In this document: positions 1 to 5,456 of the stretch, piece after piece
Position numbering within the stretch: the stretch's first letter is position 1
How the letters are laid out: every line of letters starts with the position of its first letter
Assembly (NCBI GenBank): GCA_946887295.1
Contig: CAMPKP010000186.1
Span: forward strand, 1-5,456
Source of the DNA: an uncultured Gemmatimonadota bacterium
GTDB lineage: Bacteria; Gemmatimonadota; Gemmatimonadetes; Gemmatimonadales; GWC2-71-9
DNA length: 5,456 bases
Direction of reading: 5' to 3'
Notes under the pieces: model-generated
Seen by the model: the letters and a program-made list of their open reading frames with translations, nothing else
The model's database searches: none
Told to the model about the DNA's origin: nothing
Made by a program: the position numbers and the translations under genes

Positions 1-135
1 GGAAGGGTGGCGGCCGCGGTGCGGGAGCTGAGCGAGCGGGTGCTGGCGCTGGACCGCCCCACGGCCGAGGCCCGGCCCGAGCCCGACACGACCTGCGAGC
101 CGGCACCCCCGCTGCCGCGCGAGGTGGACGCATGA
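1..135 (+). CDS. C-terminal end of an unrecognised protein (5' end outside window)
   Basis: The frame beginning at base 1 stays open for 44 codons and stops at TGA 133-135. The visible piece begins with a probable amphipathic helix (VRELSERVLALD), followed by a proline- and acid-rich tail ending in PLPREVDA. I recognise no domain; such a tail is common at the disordered end of a bacterial protein and does not identify the family. The stop overlaps the ATG of the next gene as ATGA, which with the shared strand indicates an operon with translational coupling. It is called a gene end mainly because of this overlap and the strong G/C bias at third codon positions. Function unknown. Confidence 0.7.
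   Translation, partial: GRVAAAVRELSERVLALDRPTAEARPEPDTTCEPAPPLPREVDA
121..126 (+). promoter_or_regulatory. Ribosome binding site for the gene at 132
   Basis: GAGGTG lies six bases before the ATG at 132 and matches the anti-Shine-Dalgarno sequence well. It sits inside the last codons of the upstream gene. Together with the ATGA overlap it supports ATG 132 as the true start. Confidence 0.55.
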
Positions 136-776
136 GCCGCGCGGCACGGATCCTGGTCGGTGCGCTCCTGGCCGTGGCGGCGATGGCGGGCACGGTCGCG
201 CTCTCCCGCGCGCCGTACGCGACGGGGCAGGGCGACGTTGCGCTCCTCCGGCTCTCCTGGAGCGGACGGCCGCAGCGGATCGAGCGCTGCCGCGAGCTGA
301 GCGACGCCGAGTTGGCCGAGCGGCCCGCGCACATGCGTCGCCGGCTGGAGTGCGAGGGCCGCTCGGCGCGCTACGCGGTGCGTGTCGCGGTGGACGGGCG
401 GACGGCGGCGTTGGACACGGTCACCGGCGGCGGTCTCCGCGGCGACCGGGCGATCCACATGCTGCGGGAGTTCCCGGTGGCCCCGGGCGCCCGCGCGCTT
501 GCGGTGACGATCGAACGGATCGAGGCGATCGAGGAAGACGTCGAAGAGGCCGAGGACGCCGAGGACGCCGAGGACGTCGAGGACGAGGAGCCGGGATCGG
601 GACCCGGCGACCGCGCCGCGCGCGAGCGCGCGGAGCGCCGGCGCGAGCGGCAGGAGGGGCTGCCCGCGCGGTTGGAGCTGACGCGGTCGGTCACGCTGGA
701 GGCGAGGTCGGTCGCCATGGTGACCTATGATCCGTCGGGGCGGCGCCTCCTGCTGGTGACCGGTCCGCGGCGCTAG
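132..776 (+). CDS. Hypothetical small exported or membrane-anchored protein with an acidic repeat tract
   Basis: The product has 214 residues and I do not recognise its family. Residues 1-27 look like an uncleaved anchor or a signal peptide: Arg at positions 3 and 6, then a hydrophobic run ILVGALLAVAAMAGTVAL. The rest should then lie outside the cytoplasmic membrane. Residues 35-130 look beta-rich and hold two cysteines (C53, C74), which could form a disulfide. Residues 134-155 are almost purely acidic with an E-D-A repeat, followed by a basic Arg/Glu stretch (about 161-177), a charge-segregated pattern suggesting a flexible or helical insert. The last 30 residues again look like beta strands (VAMVTYDPSGRRLLLVTG). 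The start is set by the ATGA overlap with the upstream gene and the Shine-Dalgarno sequence at 121-126. The partner gene is cut by the window edge, so context gives no function. No catalytic motif is seen. Confidence 0.75.
   Translation: MSRAARILVGALLAVAAMAGTVALSRAPYATGQGDVALLRLSWSGRPQRIERCRELSDAELAERPAHMRRRLECEGRSARYAVRVAVDGRTAALDTVTGGGLRGDRAIHMLREFPVAPGARALAVTIERIEAIEEDVEEAEDAEDAEDVEDEEPGSGPGDRAARERAERRRERQEGLPARLELTRSVTLEARSVAMVTYDPSGRRLLLVTGPRR
543..587 (+). repeat. Five tandem 9-bp units encoding an Glu/Asp-rich tract
   Basis: Five consecutive 9-base units run from 543: GAAGAGGCC, GAGGACGCC, GAGGACGCC, GAGGACGTC, GAGGACGAG. They are in frame and encode E-E-A, E-D-A, E-D-A, E-D-V, E-D-E (residues 138-152 of the host protein). 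Units 2 and 3 are identical and the others differ by one to three bases. This is the pattern expected of a small in-frame minisatellite that can gain or lose units without breaking the gene. Confidence 0.8.
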
Positions 777-816
777 AGTCACACCACCACGGGCTGCGTG
801 TTCCTCGGCGCTCGAT

Positions 817-833
817 GGCCGGTGAGCCGGGCC
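817..833. terminator. Possible hairpin between convergent genes
   Basis: GGCCGG (817-822), a TGAG loop, and CCGGGCC (827-833) can form a six-pair GC stem with one bulged G. An alternative pairing of GTGAG (822-826) with CTCAC (834-838) competes with it and includes the kinase stop codon. The position is right for a shared terminator, because the plus-strand gene ends at 776 and the minus-strand kinase ends at 835. There is no T-run on either side, so it is not a classical intrinsic terminator. Confidence 0.25.
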
Positions 834-834
834 C

Positions 835-3057
835 TCACGCCAGATTCATCTTTCGGAGCAACGCCTGGAACCGGGGATGCCCGCGCAGCGAGACGAACAG
901 GAACGACCCTTTGACGCCGAACACGCCGCCGGCTCGCTCCTCGTAGGCCCGCTCCAGCCAATCCATCGCTCGCTCGTGCTCCCCGAGGCCGGTATGGACG
1001 TACGCCATGTGATAGGGTGACACGTATCGCTGGCGCGACATCTCCTCGAGCCGTCGCAGGATCTCCCGCGCCTCTTCGGTCCGGCCCACCTGCGCCTGGG
1101 CCTGGCCGAGCTGTGCCAGATACAGGGTGCTCTCGGGGGAGAGGGACACCGCCCGCTGCAGCGCGGCCAGCCCCTCGTCCGGCATCCCCTTCATCAGATA
1201 GGCCCATCCGAGCGTCGCATGCGCCATCGCGAAGTGGGGATCCACCTCGACCACCCGGGTGACGGTTCGCAGCGCCTCGTCGTAGCGGCCGGCGCGCAGG
1301 AACGTGGTCGCGATGTCCATGCGGTGGGCCAGCGGGTCGAGCTCGTGGGCGCGCCGCTGCAGCTCGATGGCCTCGTCATAGCGCTCGAGGGCGGACAGCA
1401 TGAGGCCGTAGTGGTCGTAGACGACCCCGCTGTTCGGGTTCAGCTCGATGGCCCGCTTGAAGTCCGCCTCGGCCCCCGCCCAGTCGTAGTCGCAGACGAA
1501 CTTGAGGTGCCCCTGCACGGCATGCGCTTCGGCGAGCCCGCTGTCGATCTCGAACGCCCGCGCGACGGCGGCTTTCGACCGCCGGAACGCCTCCTCCGCG
1601 GGGATGGCACCGGCCACCCCCAGCCCGATATCCATGTACGCGTAGGCGATGGTGGCGTGGGCCAGCGCGTAGTCGGGGTCGCGCGCGACCGCCTGCTCCA
1701 GGTGCTTGATGCCCTGGTCCACCCCTTCCTGGGTCCAGCGGCTGAGGCAGTGCTTCCCGAGGAGGAACAGCTGGTAGGCCTGGACGTCGTCCGTGGGCTC
1801 CTTGCGGATGCGGGTTCTCTCCTCGTGGGAGAGCTCCGCCTTGAGCGCCGCCGCGATGTGCAGCGCGACGTCGCTCTGGATGGCGAAGATGTCGGTCAGG
1901 TCCCGGTCGTAGGTCTCGGCCCACAGGTGCCGGTCGGTCTCGGCGTCGATGAGCTGCGCCACGATGCGCACCCGGCTCCCCGCGCGGCGGACGCTGCCCT
2001 CGAGCAGCGTCGCCACGTCCAGCGTCGTTCCGATCTGTCGGAGGCTCTGCTCCCGCTTCTTGAACGGCATGACCGAGCCGCGCGAGATCACCTTCAGCGA
2101 GCGGACCTTCGAGAGCTGGGCGATCACGTCCTCGGTGATGCCGTCGGCGAAGAACTCGTTCTCCGGGTCGGCGCTCAGGTTGAGGAAGGGAAGGACCGCG
2201 ACCGACGCGGGCCCGGGCGCCCCCCGGGCGGGGGCCGCGAGCGCCTCGGCGAACGCCGCGATGCTCGGATAGCGGTCGGCCGGATCGACCGCCAGCGCCG
2301 TGACGATCGCCTGCTCCAGCGCCGGCGCCACCGCGGGCCGATGGCGGCGCACCCGGGGCGCCGGCTCGGTGAACCGCCGGGCGATCACGCTCCTCGCCGT
2401 GGTGCCGGTGTGCGGCGGCTCGCCCGCCAGCAGCTCGTAGAGCACGCAGCCGAGGCTGTACACGTCGGTCCGCGCGTTCAGCGCCCGCTCGCCGGCGGCC
2501 TGTTCCGGGCTCATGTACTCGGGCGTGCCGAGCATCAGCCCCGTCGCGGTGAGCCGCTCGCCCGTGTCGGCCGCGAGCGCGATGCCGAAATCGGTGACCA
2601 TCGCCTCACCCTCGTGGAGCAGGATGTTCTCCGGCTTGATGTCGCGGTGGACGAGGCCCTGGGCGTGCGCGTGGCCCAGCGCGGCGGCGACCTGCCGCAC
2701 CAGGGCGACCGCCTCGTCGACCGGGAGCTGTCTTTCCAGGGAAAGCCGCTGCCGCAGCGACCCGCCCCGCACGTAGGGCATGACGTAGAAGAGGAGGCCG
2801 TCGGCCTCACCCGAGTCGTGCAGCGGCAGGATGTGGGGATGATTGAGCTTGGCGGCGATGCCGATCTCGCGGGTGAACCGGTCGGGCCCGAGCACCGCTC
2901 CCAGCTCGGGCCGGAGCACCTTGATCGCGACCTGGCGGTGATGCCTCAGATCGTCGGCGAGATAGACCGTGGCCATCCCGCCGTGGCCCAGCTCGCGCTC
3001 GACCCTGTAGCGGCCCGCGAGCGCGGTCGCGAGATGTGCTAGCTGGTCGGACGGCAT
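835..3057 (-). CDS. Soluble serine/threonine protein kinase with TolB-N/FlgO-like domain and TPR repeats
   Basis: A 740-residue Hanks-type (PknB-like) kinase fused to a protein-interaction tail. The kinase domain spans about residues 17-275: glycine loop GHGGMATVY (24-32), catalytic Lys46 in VAIK, alpha-C Glu64, HRDIKPEN with Asp139 and Asn144, DFG at 156-158, threonines in the activation segment (170, 172), GTPEYMSPE (177-185) and Asp198. Every core residue is present, so it should be active. Residues 285-405 (VAVLPF...FADGITEDVIAQL...LLEGSVRR...LWAETYDRDL) match the TolB-N/FlgO-like domain often found next to TPRs in bacterial kinases and adenylate cyclases. Residues 425-735 hold about six to eight TPR-like helical pairs, e.g. 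around 528-541, 560-574, 591-607 and 626-640. No hydrophobic segment links the kinase and the tail, so the protein is probably cytosolic. ATG 3057 is the only start that keeps the glycine loop with a normal leader; its Shine-Dalgarno sequence is poor, suggesting coupling to the DinB-like gene 21 bp upstream. Substrates cannot be read from the sequence. Confidence 0.95.
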   Translation of the reverse strand: MPSDQLAHLATALAGRYRVERELGHGGMATVYLADDLRHHRQVAIKVLRPELGAVLGPDRFTREIGIAAKLNHPHILPLHDSGEADGLLFYVMPYVRGGSLRQRLSLERQLPVDEAVALVRQVAAALGHAHAQGLVHRDIKPENILLHEGEAMVTDFGIALAADTGERLTATGLMLGTPEYMSPEQAAGERALNARTDVYSLGCVLYELLAGEPPHTGTTARSVIARRFTEPAPRVRRHRPAVAPALEQAIVTALAVDPADRYPSIAAFAEALAAPARGAPGPASVAVLPFLNLSADPENEFFADGITEDVIAQLSKVRSLKVISRGSVMPFKKREQSLRQIGTTLDVATLLEGSVRRAGSRVRIVAQLIDAETDRHLWAETYDRDLTDIFAIQSDVALHIAAALKAELSHEERTRIRKEPTDDVQAYQLFLLGKHCLSRWTQEGVDQGIKHLEQAVARDPDYALAHATIAYAYMDIGLGVAGAIPAEEAFRRSKAAVARAFEIDSGLAEAHAVQGHLKFVCDYDWAGAEADFKRAIELNPNSGVVYDHYGLMLSALERYDEAIELQRRAHELDPLAHRMDIATTFLRAGRYDEALRTVTRVVEVDPHFAMAHATLGWAYLMKGMPDEGLAALQRAVSLSPESTLYLAQLGQAQAQVGRTEEAREILRRLEEMSRQRYVSPYHMAYVHTGLGEHERAMDWLERAYEERAGGVFGVKGSFLFVSLRGHPRFQALLRKMNLA

Positions 3058-3078
3058 GGGAGGCGGCTCATCGTCTGG

Positions 3079-3600
3079 TCACCCGGTGTAGCGCGCCTTC
3101 AGGACTTCGAGGTGGTGCCGCCCGTGCCCCGCGATCACGTAGGCGAGGGCGCGGACGCTGACCGGCTGGTCGCCGGCGATTCCCTTCCGGTGCCACGCCG
3201 CCGGGGGCAGGTTCCGAAAGAGCGCCACGGTCCCCCGCCTGACGGAAGCCCATTCCTCGACCAGGTGGCCCAGGGGCTGATCGGTGGCCCGCTGCTCGGG
3301 GACGTACGCCTGGTCGTCCATGGCGGGCAGCGGGGTGGTGTCGCCACGCCCGATGCGGAGTGCGCGGCAGGCGAAGACCCGCTCCGTATCCGAGAGATGG
3401 CCTACTACCTCCTTGATGCTCCACTTGCCCGGGGCGTAACGGTAGTCGCCCCGGGCGTCGGCAGTGCGGAGCCAGGTGAGGGCCTCGTCGAGCTGGGCGG
3501 ACAGAACCGCCAGGATATCCTCGTCCTCGGAGATGAGGGCGACGTAGCCGGCGAACGAAGGGGCGTACTCGTCGGCCGCGGGTCGCGATGTCGTGATCAT
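3079..3600 (-). CDS. DinB/YfiT-like putative metal-dependent four-helix protein
   Basis: A 173-residue protein with the length and layout of the DinB superfamily (DinB_2 type): a helical bundle with a three-histidine metal site. The first histidine is H68 in WSIKEVVGHLSDTERVF, the family's W-x(7)-H-x-x-D pattern. The second and third lie near the C-terminus in GHGRHHLEVLKARY, where H159 and H163 form the HxxxH pair (H162 is also available). Characterised relatives include low-molecular-weight-thiol S-transferases (bacillithiol, mycothiol) and mycothiol-dependent isomerases, but many members have no known reaction, so no substrate is assigned. No signal peptide is seen, so the protein is probably cytosolic. 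ATG 3600 is supported by a GAGGGG Shine-Dalgarno sequence nine bases upstream. The stop is 21 bp before the kinase start and in the same frame, pointing to co-expression with it. Confidence 0.9.
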   Translation of the reverse strand: MITTSRPAADEYAPSFAGYVALISEDEDILAVLSAQLDEALTWLRTADARGDYRYAPGKWSIKEVVGHLSDTERVFACRALRIGRGDTTPLPAMDDQAYVPEQRATDQPLGHLVEEWASVRRGTVALFRNLPPAAWHRKGIAGDQPVSVRALAYVIAGHGRHHLEVLKARYTG

Positions 3601-3608
3601 GACTGGTG

Positions 3609-3614
3609 TCCCCT
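3609..3614 (-). promoter_or_regulatory. Ribosome binding site of the DinB-like gene
   Basis: On the minus strand GAGGGG precedes the ATG at 3600, with a gap of eight to nine bases. It is the only good Shine-Dalgarno match near this start and supports the chosen start codon. Confidence 0.5.
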
Positions 3615-3635
3615 CACACGGGCCGGATCAGCAGC

Positions 3636-3663
3636 AACCTAAGGCGCTCCCCGGCTTCCGCAA
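3636..3663 (-). promoter_or_regulatory. Weak promoter candidate for the DinB-kinase pair
   Basis: Read on the minus strand, TTGCGG (3663-3658) and TAGGTT (3641-3636) are separated by 16 bases, and the DinB-like ATG lies about 36 bases beyond the second box. Each hexamer keeps only about half of the sigma-70 consensus, and promoters of this phylum are poorly known, so this is a guess. It would give the DinB-kinase unit its own transcript independent of the S41 gene. Confidence 0.18.
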
Positions 3664-3664
3664 C

Positions 3665-3762
3665 GCGGCGGGTGCGGGGATGGGACTGCTGCGGCCCGAG
3701 CTGGCCGCCACCTGGGGAGCGACCGGTTCTTCCGCGAGATCGAAGTCGCCGCGCGACTGCAG
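3665..3762 (+). pseudogene. Relic of a second PknB-like kinase gene (N-lobe fragment, frameshifted)
   Basis: On the plus strand, bases 3689-3712 read LRPELAAT and, one frame over, 3712-3762 read LGSDRFFREIEVAARLQ. Joined, they align without gaps to residues 48-72 of the intact kinase at 835-3057 (LRPELGAV then LGPDRFTREIGIAAKLN), with 17 of 25 identical. This is the segment after the VAIK strand plus the alpha-C helix, including the conserved Glu. The frame change is explained by one lost C: ACCTGGGG where ACCCTGGGG would read T-L-G. Further left, 3665-3688 can be read as a decayed R-R-V-A-x-K-L stretch with extra small indels; this part is weak. There is no glycine loop, no HRD or DFG motif, and no start, so it cannot encode a kinase. 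It runs opposite to the intact kinase gene and fills much of the S41-DinB spacer. Confidence 0.75.
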
Positions 3763-3781
3763 CGCCTTGCGGATGTCGCGC
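3751..3781 (-). terminator. Inverted repeat just after the S41 stop, possible terminator
   Basis: GCGCGAC (3751-3757) and GTCGCGC (3775-3781) are perfect 7-base arms around a 17-base loop, in which GCA/TGC can add three inner pairs. It begins five bases after the S41 stop codon (minus direction), a usual place for a terminator. No T-run follows, and half of the repeat lies in the kinase relic, so it may be incidental. Confidence 0.25.
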
Positions 3782-3785
3782 TTTG

Positions 3786-5456
3786 TCACGGCGTCGACCT
3801 CTTGGGCAGCGTCCGCTCGAGATACCGCATGGCCGCCTCGAGCACCTCGTCCCGCCCGGCGCGCACCCCCGCAATCGTGGGCCGCACAGCGACGTGCGGC
3901 TGCAGGCCAAGGCGTTGGAGCGGCCGCCCGTCGGCATGCCGGACCGAATGCCCGCTGAACGACATTCGCGCGCCACCCGGCAGCAGCACCGTCGTGACGT
4001 CGCCATTTGCGCCCATTGTTGGAGAGCCGATGAATTTGGTCCCGTTCGCCGCCTCCAGAAACAGGCCCGTGTGCTCGGCCTGGCTCACCGTGCGCTCGTC
4101 GATGAGCATGACCGTGGGACGCAGGTAGCGCCACTTGTCCGTGTGGGGCAGCGACTGGATGAAGCTGTGCTCGGTGCGCTCTGTGGTGTCAGGGCTGGTC
4201 GCGTCCGGGCGACTGAAACGGGCGGCTGCCGGCATCTCCGCGGTGCTGAGGCGCGGCGCGATGCTCCACGCGGTGCCCAGCGGATAGCCGCGCATATCGA
4301 AGATGATCCCCCGCGTCCCCTTGAGCCGCTCGAACATGCTGTCCACCTGGCTCGCTGGCAGCCGGCCGAGATCGGCGTATCCGATGTTGCCGCGCAGCAC
4401 CTCGAACAGCGGTCCGGACCGGCCGGTCATTTCTTGAGCTTCGGTGCGCGCCATCGTGATCGTGCGCTCCACGCCCTTGGCGCTCCGTACTCGGAGGCGG
4501 ACGGTGGTGCCCACGGCCCCGCCGGTGAGGAACAGGGCCGCGTCGCCCTGGAGCGCCTGGGGAGTGGATGCCGGAATAAAGCGCTCCAGGCGGCGCATGC
4601 GTGCTTGCGCCTCCTCTCCATCCACCGCCAGGACGATGTCGCCGACCCGCGCTCCGCCGGCCCGGGCGGCGGAGTCGTCGGTGAAATGGGTGATGACAGG
4701 GTGTCCCTCGATCATGCGGATGTACACGGGTGCGCGGGCCCGGCCGAAGTAGGCCCGGAGCGCTGGGGACTGTACCCAGACGTGCGAATCGTGGAGGTGG
4801 GTCGCCATCTCGGCGAGCGCCAGACCGTACTCGAGCGAATCTCGTGAGCTCTCGAGCCGCTGGAGTGACCGTATGAGCACCTGATCCCAGCGTTCCTTTA
4901 TGAGGTCGCGGTAGGGAAAGAAGTACTGGCCGACCGCCCAGATCTTCAACGCCGCCAGGAATCTATAGGCCGGCGCGGGGTAGGCCGGGTCGGTCATCGA
5001 GTCGGGTGGGACCGCGGGCGCTCGAGCGGGGAGCCATGCGCGCCCGCCTGCTGTTGGCGGTGTGGGTAACCGGGCGAAGGTCGCGATGGCCGCTGCGAGA
5101 CCCGCGTCCGGCCCGCTGCCCGTCCGGGGAACCATCGTATCGGCCAAGGAAGCGGCTCCCCGGCCGGCGGGCAGCAGCTCGGTCAGACGGATGGCTACCT
5201 CGAGGCTGTCGGGGAGCTGCCAGAGGTAGGTTCGCACCAGTCCCGCCTCGCTCATGCCGCCATCGGCCACGAGGCGCGCGCGTCCGGCTTCCCGGAGCGC
5301 GAGCATTCCCTGTGGTATGTAGGAGTTCTCGTTCACCAGGATGACGGCCGTGCGCGCGGCGCCCGTGCTGTCACCCGGCGCCAGCGAGGCTCCGTCCACC
5401 GTGTAGAAGCCGGAGTAGTAGCCGCCTGACGTGCTTCCCTTCTCGGGGGCGAACCC
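3786..5456 (-). CDS. S41 family (tricorn/CtpA-like) protease with PDZ domain, N-terminus outside window
   Basis: The frame is open to the window edge, so 556 residues are visible (numbered here from the edge) and the true start and any signal peptide lie outside. The GTG at 5399 is internal and not the likely start, because a coherent protein sequence continues upstream of it. Residues about 1-95 resemble the last part of an S41 catalytic fold (AVILVNENSYIPQGMLALREA). A proline/alanine-rich linker follows (about 97-157). Residues 160-238 form the helical region that precedes PDZ in tricorn-like S41 proteins (YRFLAALKIWAVGQYFFPY) and hold HDSHVWV, whose Ser224-His225 match the tricorn Ser-His position. 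A PDZ domain spans about 243-337 (ARVGDIVLAVDGEE). The S41 core spans about 350-530: GNIGYADL, GIIFDMRGYP, and the nucleophile region TVSQAEHT with Ser458 and Glu461. Near the end, PLQRLGLQPHVAV has Gln and His where many S41 enzymes have Glu and Asp, so activity is likely but not certain. The family cleaves unfolded or peptide substrates, often in the cell envelope. Confidence 0.93.
   Translation of the reverse strand, partial: GFAPEKGSTSGGYYSGFYTVDGASLAPGDSTGAARTAVILVNENSYIPQGMLALREAGRARLVADGGMSEAGLVRTYLWQLPDSLEVAIRLTELLPAGRGAASLADTMVPRTGSGPDAGLAAAIATFARLPTPPTAGGRAWLPARAPAVPPDSMTDPAYPAPAYRFLAALKIWAVGQYFFPYRDLIKERWDQVLIRSLQRLESSRDSLEYGLALAEMATHLHDSHVWVQSPALRAYFGRARAPVYIRMIEGHPVITHFTDDSAARAGGARVGDIVLAVDGEEAQARMRRLERFIPASTPQALQGDAALFLTGGAVGTTVRLRVRSAKGVERTITMARTEAQEMTGRSGPLFEVLRGNIGYADLGRLPASQVDSMFERLKGTRGIIFDMRGYPLGTAWSIAPRLSTAEMPAAARFSRPDATSPDTTERTEHSFIQSLPHTDKWRYLRPTVMLIDERTVSQAEHTGLFLEAANGTKFIGSPTMGANGDVTTVLLPGGARMSFSGHSVRHADGRPLQRLGLQPHVAVRPTIAGVRAGRDEVLEAAMRYLERTLPKRSTP

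Noticed and set aside
779..1207. 142-codon minus-strand frame inside the kinase 3' end
   Set aside because: It is a shifted shadow of the TPR coding region, with a low-complexity Gly/Arg/Ala translation and no motif.
1219..3042. 607-codon open frame on the plus strand opposite the kinase
   Set aside because: The translation is low-complexity, rich in Arg, Gly, Val and Asp, with no domain. The opposite strand encodes a kinase with every catalytic motif intact. Long antisense frames are expected in GC-rich genes.
3628..4134. 168-codon minus-strand frame spanning the S41 end and the spacer
   Set aside because: Most of it is an out-of-frame shadow of the S41 gene. Its C-terminal part across the spacer is the antisense of the kinase relic and shows no domain of its own.
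3606..4847. 413-codon open frame on the plus strand opposite the S41 gene
   Set aside because: It is Arg/Ala/His-rich with no recognisable domain, and the minus-strand S41 protein explains the region. Only the short kinase-like stretch at 3665-3762, which uses other frames, carries a signal.
5397..5399. GTG as the start codon of the S41 gene
   Set aside because: The same frame continues upstream to the window edge with sensible protein sequence (GGYYSGFYTVDGASL), no stop appears, and a start here would cut into the S41-like fold. The gene is partial.
1..5456. CRISPR arrays, tRNA or rRNA genes, insertion sequences, toxin-antitoxin pairs
   Set aside because: Read by eye, no regularly spaced direct repeats, no tRNA-like cloverleaf, no rRNA conserved stretches, and no transposase or terminal inverted repeats were found.

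Overview
The window is very GC-rich, with strong G/C bias at third codon positions. It looks like part of a soil or sediment bacterial chromosome. The predicted kinase has a cytosolic kinase / TolB-N-like / TPR layout and a 'GHGGMATVYLADD ... HPHILPLHDSG' signature that is typical of the large kinase families of Gemmatimonadota. Acidobacteriota is the main alternative. The assignment is an inference from protein style; no rRNA or marker gene is present.

Layout. Plus strand, left edge: the last 44 codons of an unrecognised gene (1-135) overlap by ATGA with a gene for a small, N-terminally anchored or secreted protein that carries an acidic repeat tract (132-776). A 58-bp gap then separates these from three minus-strand genes, so the two groups converge. 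Reading right to left on the minus strand: a large tricorn/CtpA-like S41 family protease whose 5' end lies outside the window (3786-5456); a 185-bp spacer; a DinB/YfiT-like four-helix metal-binding protein (3079-3600); and, 21 bp later and in the same reading frame, a 740-residue serine/threonine protein kinase with a TolB-N/FlgO-like domain and a TPR tail (835-3057).

The DinB and kinase genes are probably co-transcribed and translationally coupled. The kinase has all the core catalytic residues and no membrane segment, so it should be an active soluble kinase whose TPR half recruits partners. The S41 gene may be upstream in the same transcript or a separate unit.

The most notable item is hidden in the S41-DinB spacer. 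On the plus strand (about 3665-3762) there is a short broken piece of a second protein kinase gene of the same family. It covers the segment from the end of the VAIK strand through the alpha-C helix and is split by a one-base deletion. The spacer is therefore a gene graveyard, probably left by expansion and decay of the kinase family. A second point of interest is that the S41 protein carries, ahead of its normal protease module, a segment that resembles the end of an earlier S41 catalytic domain lacking the Ser/Glu residues. No RNA gene, CRISPR array or intact mobile element was seen. No stretch over 300 bp lacks a gene.
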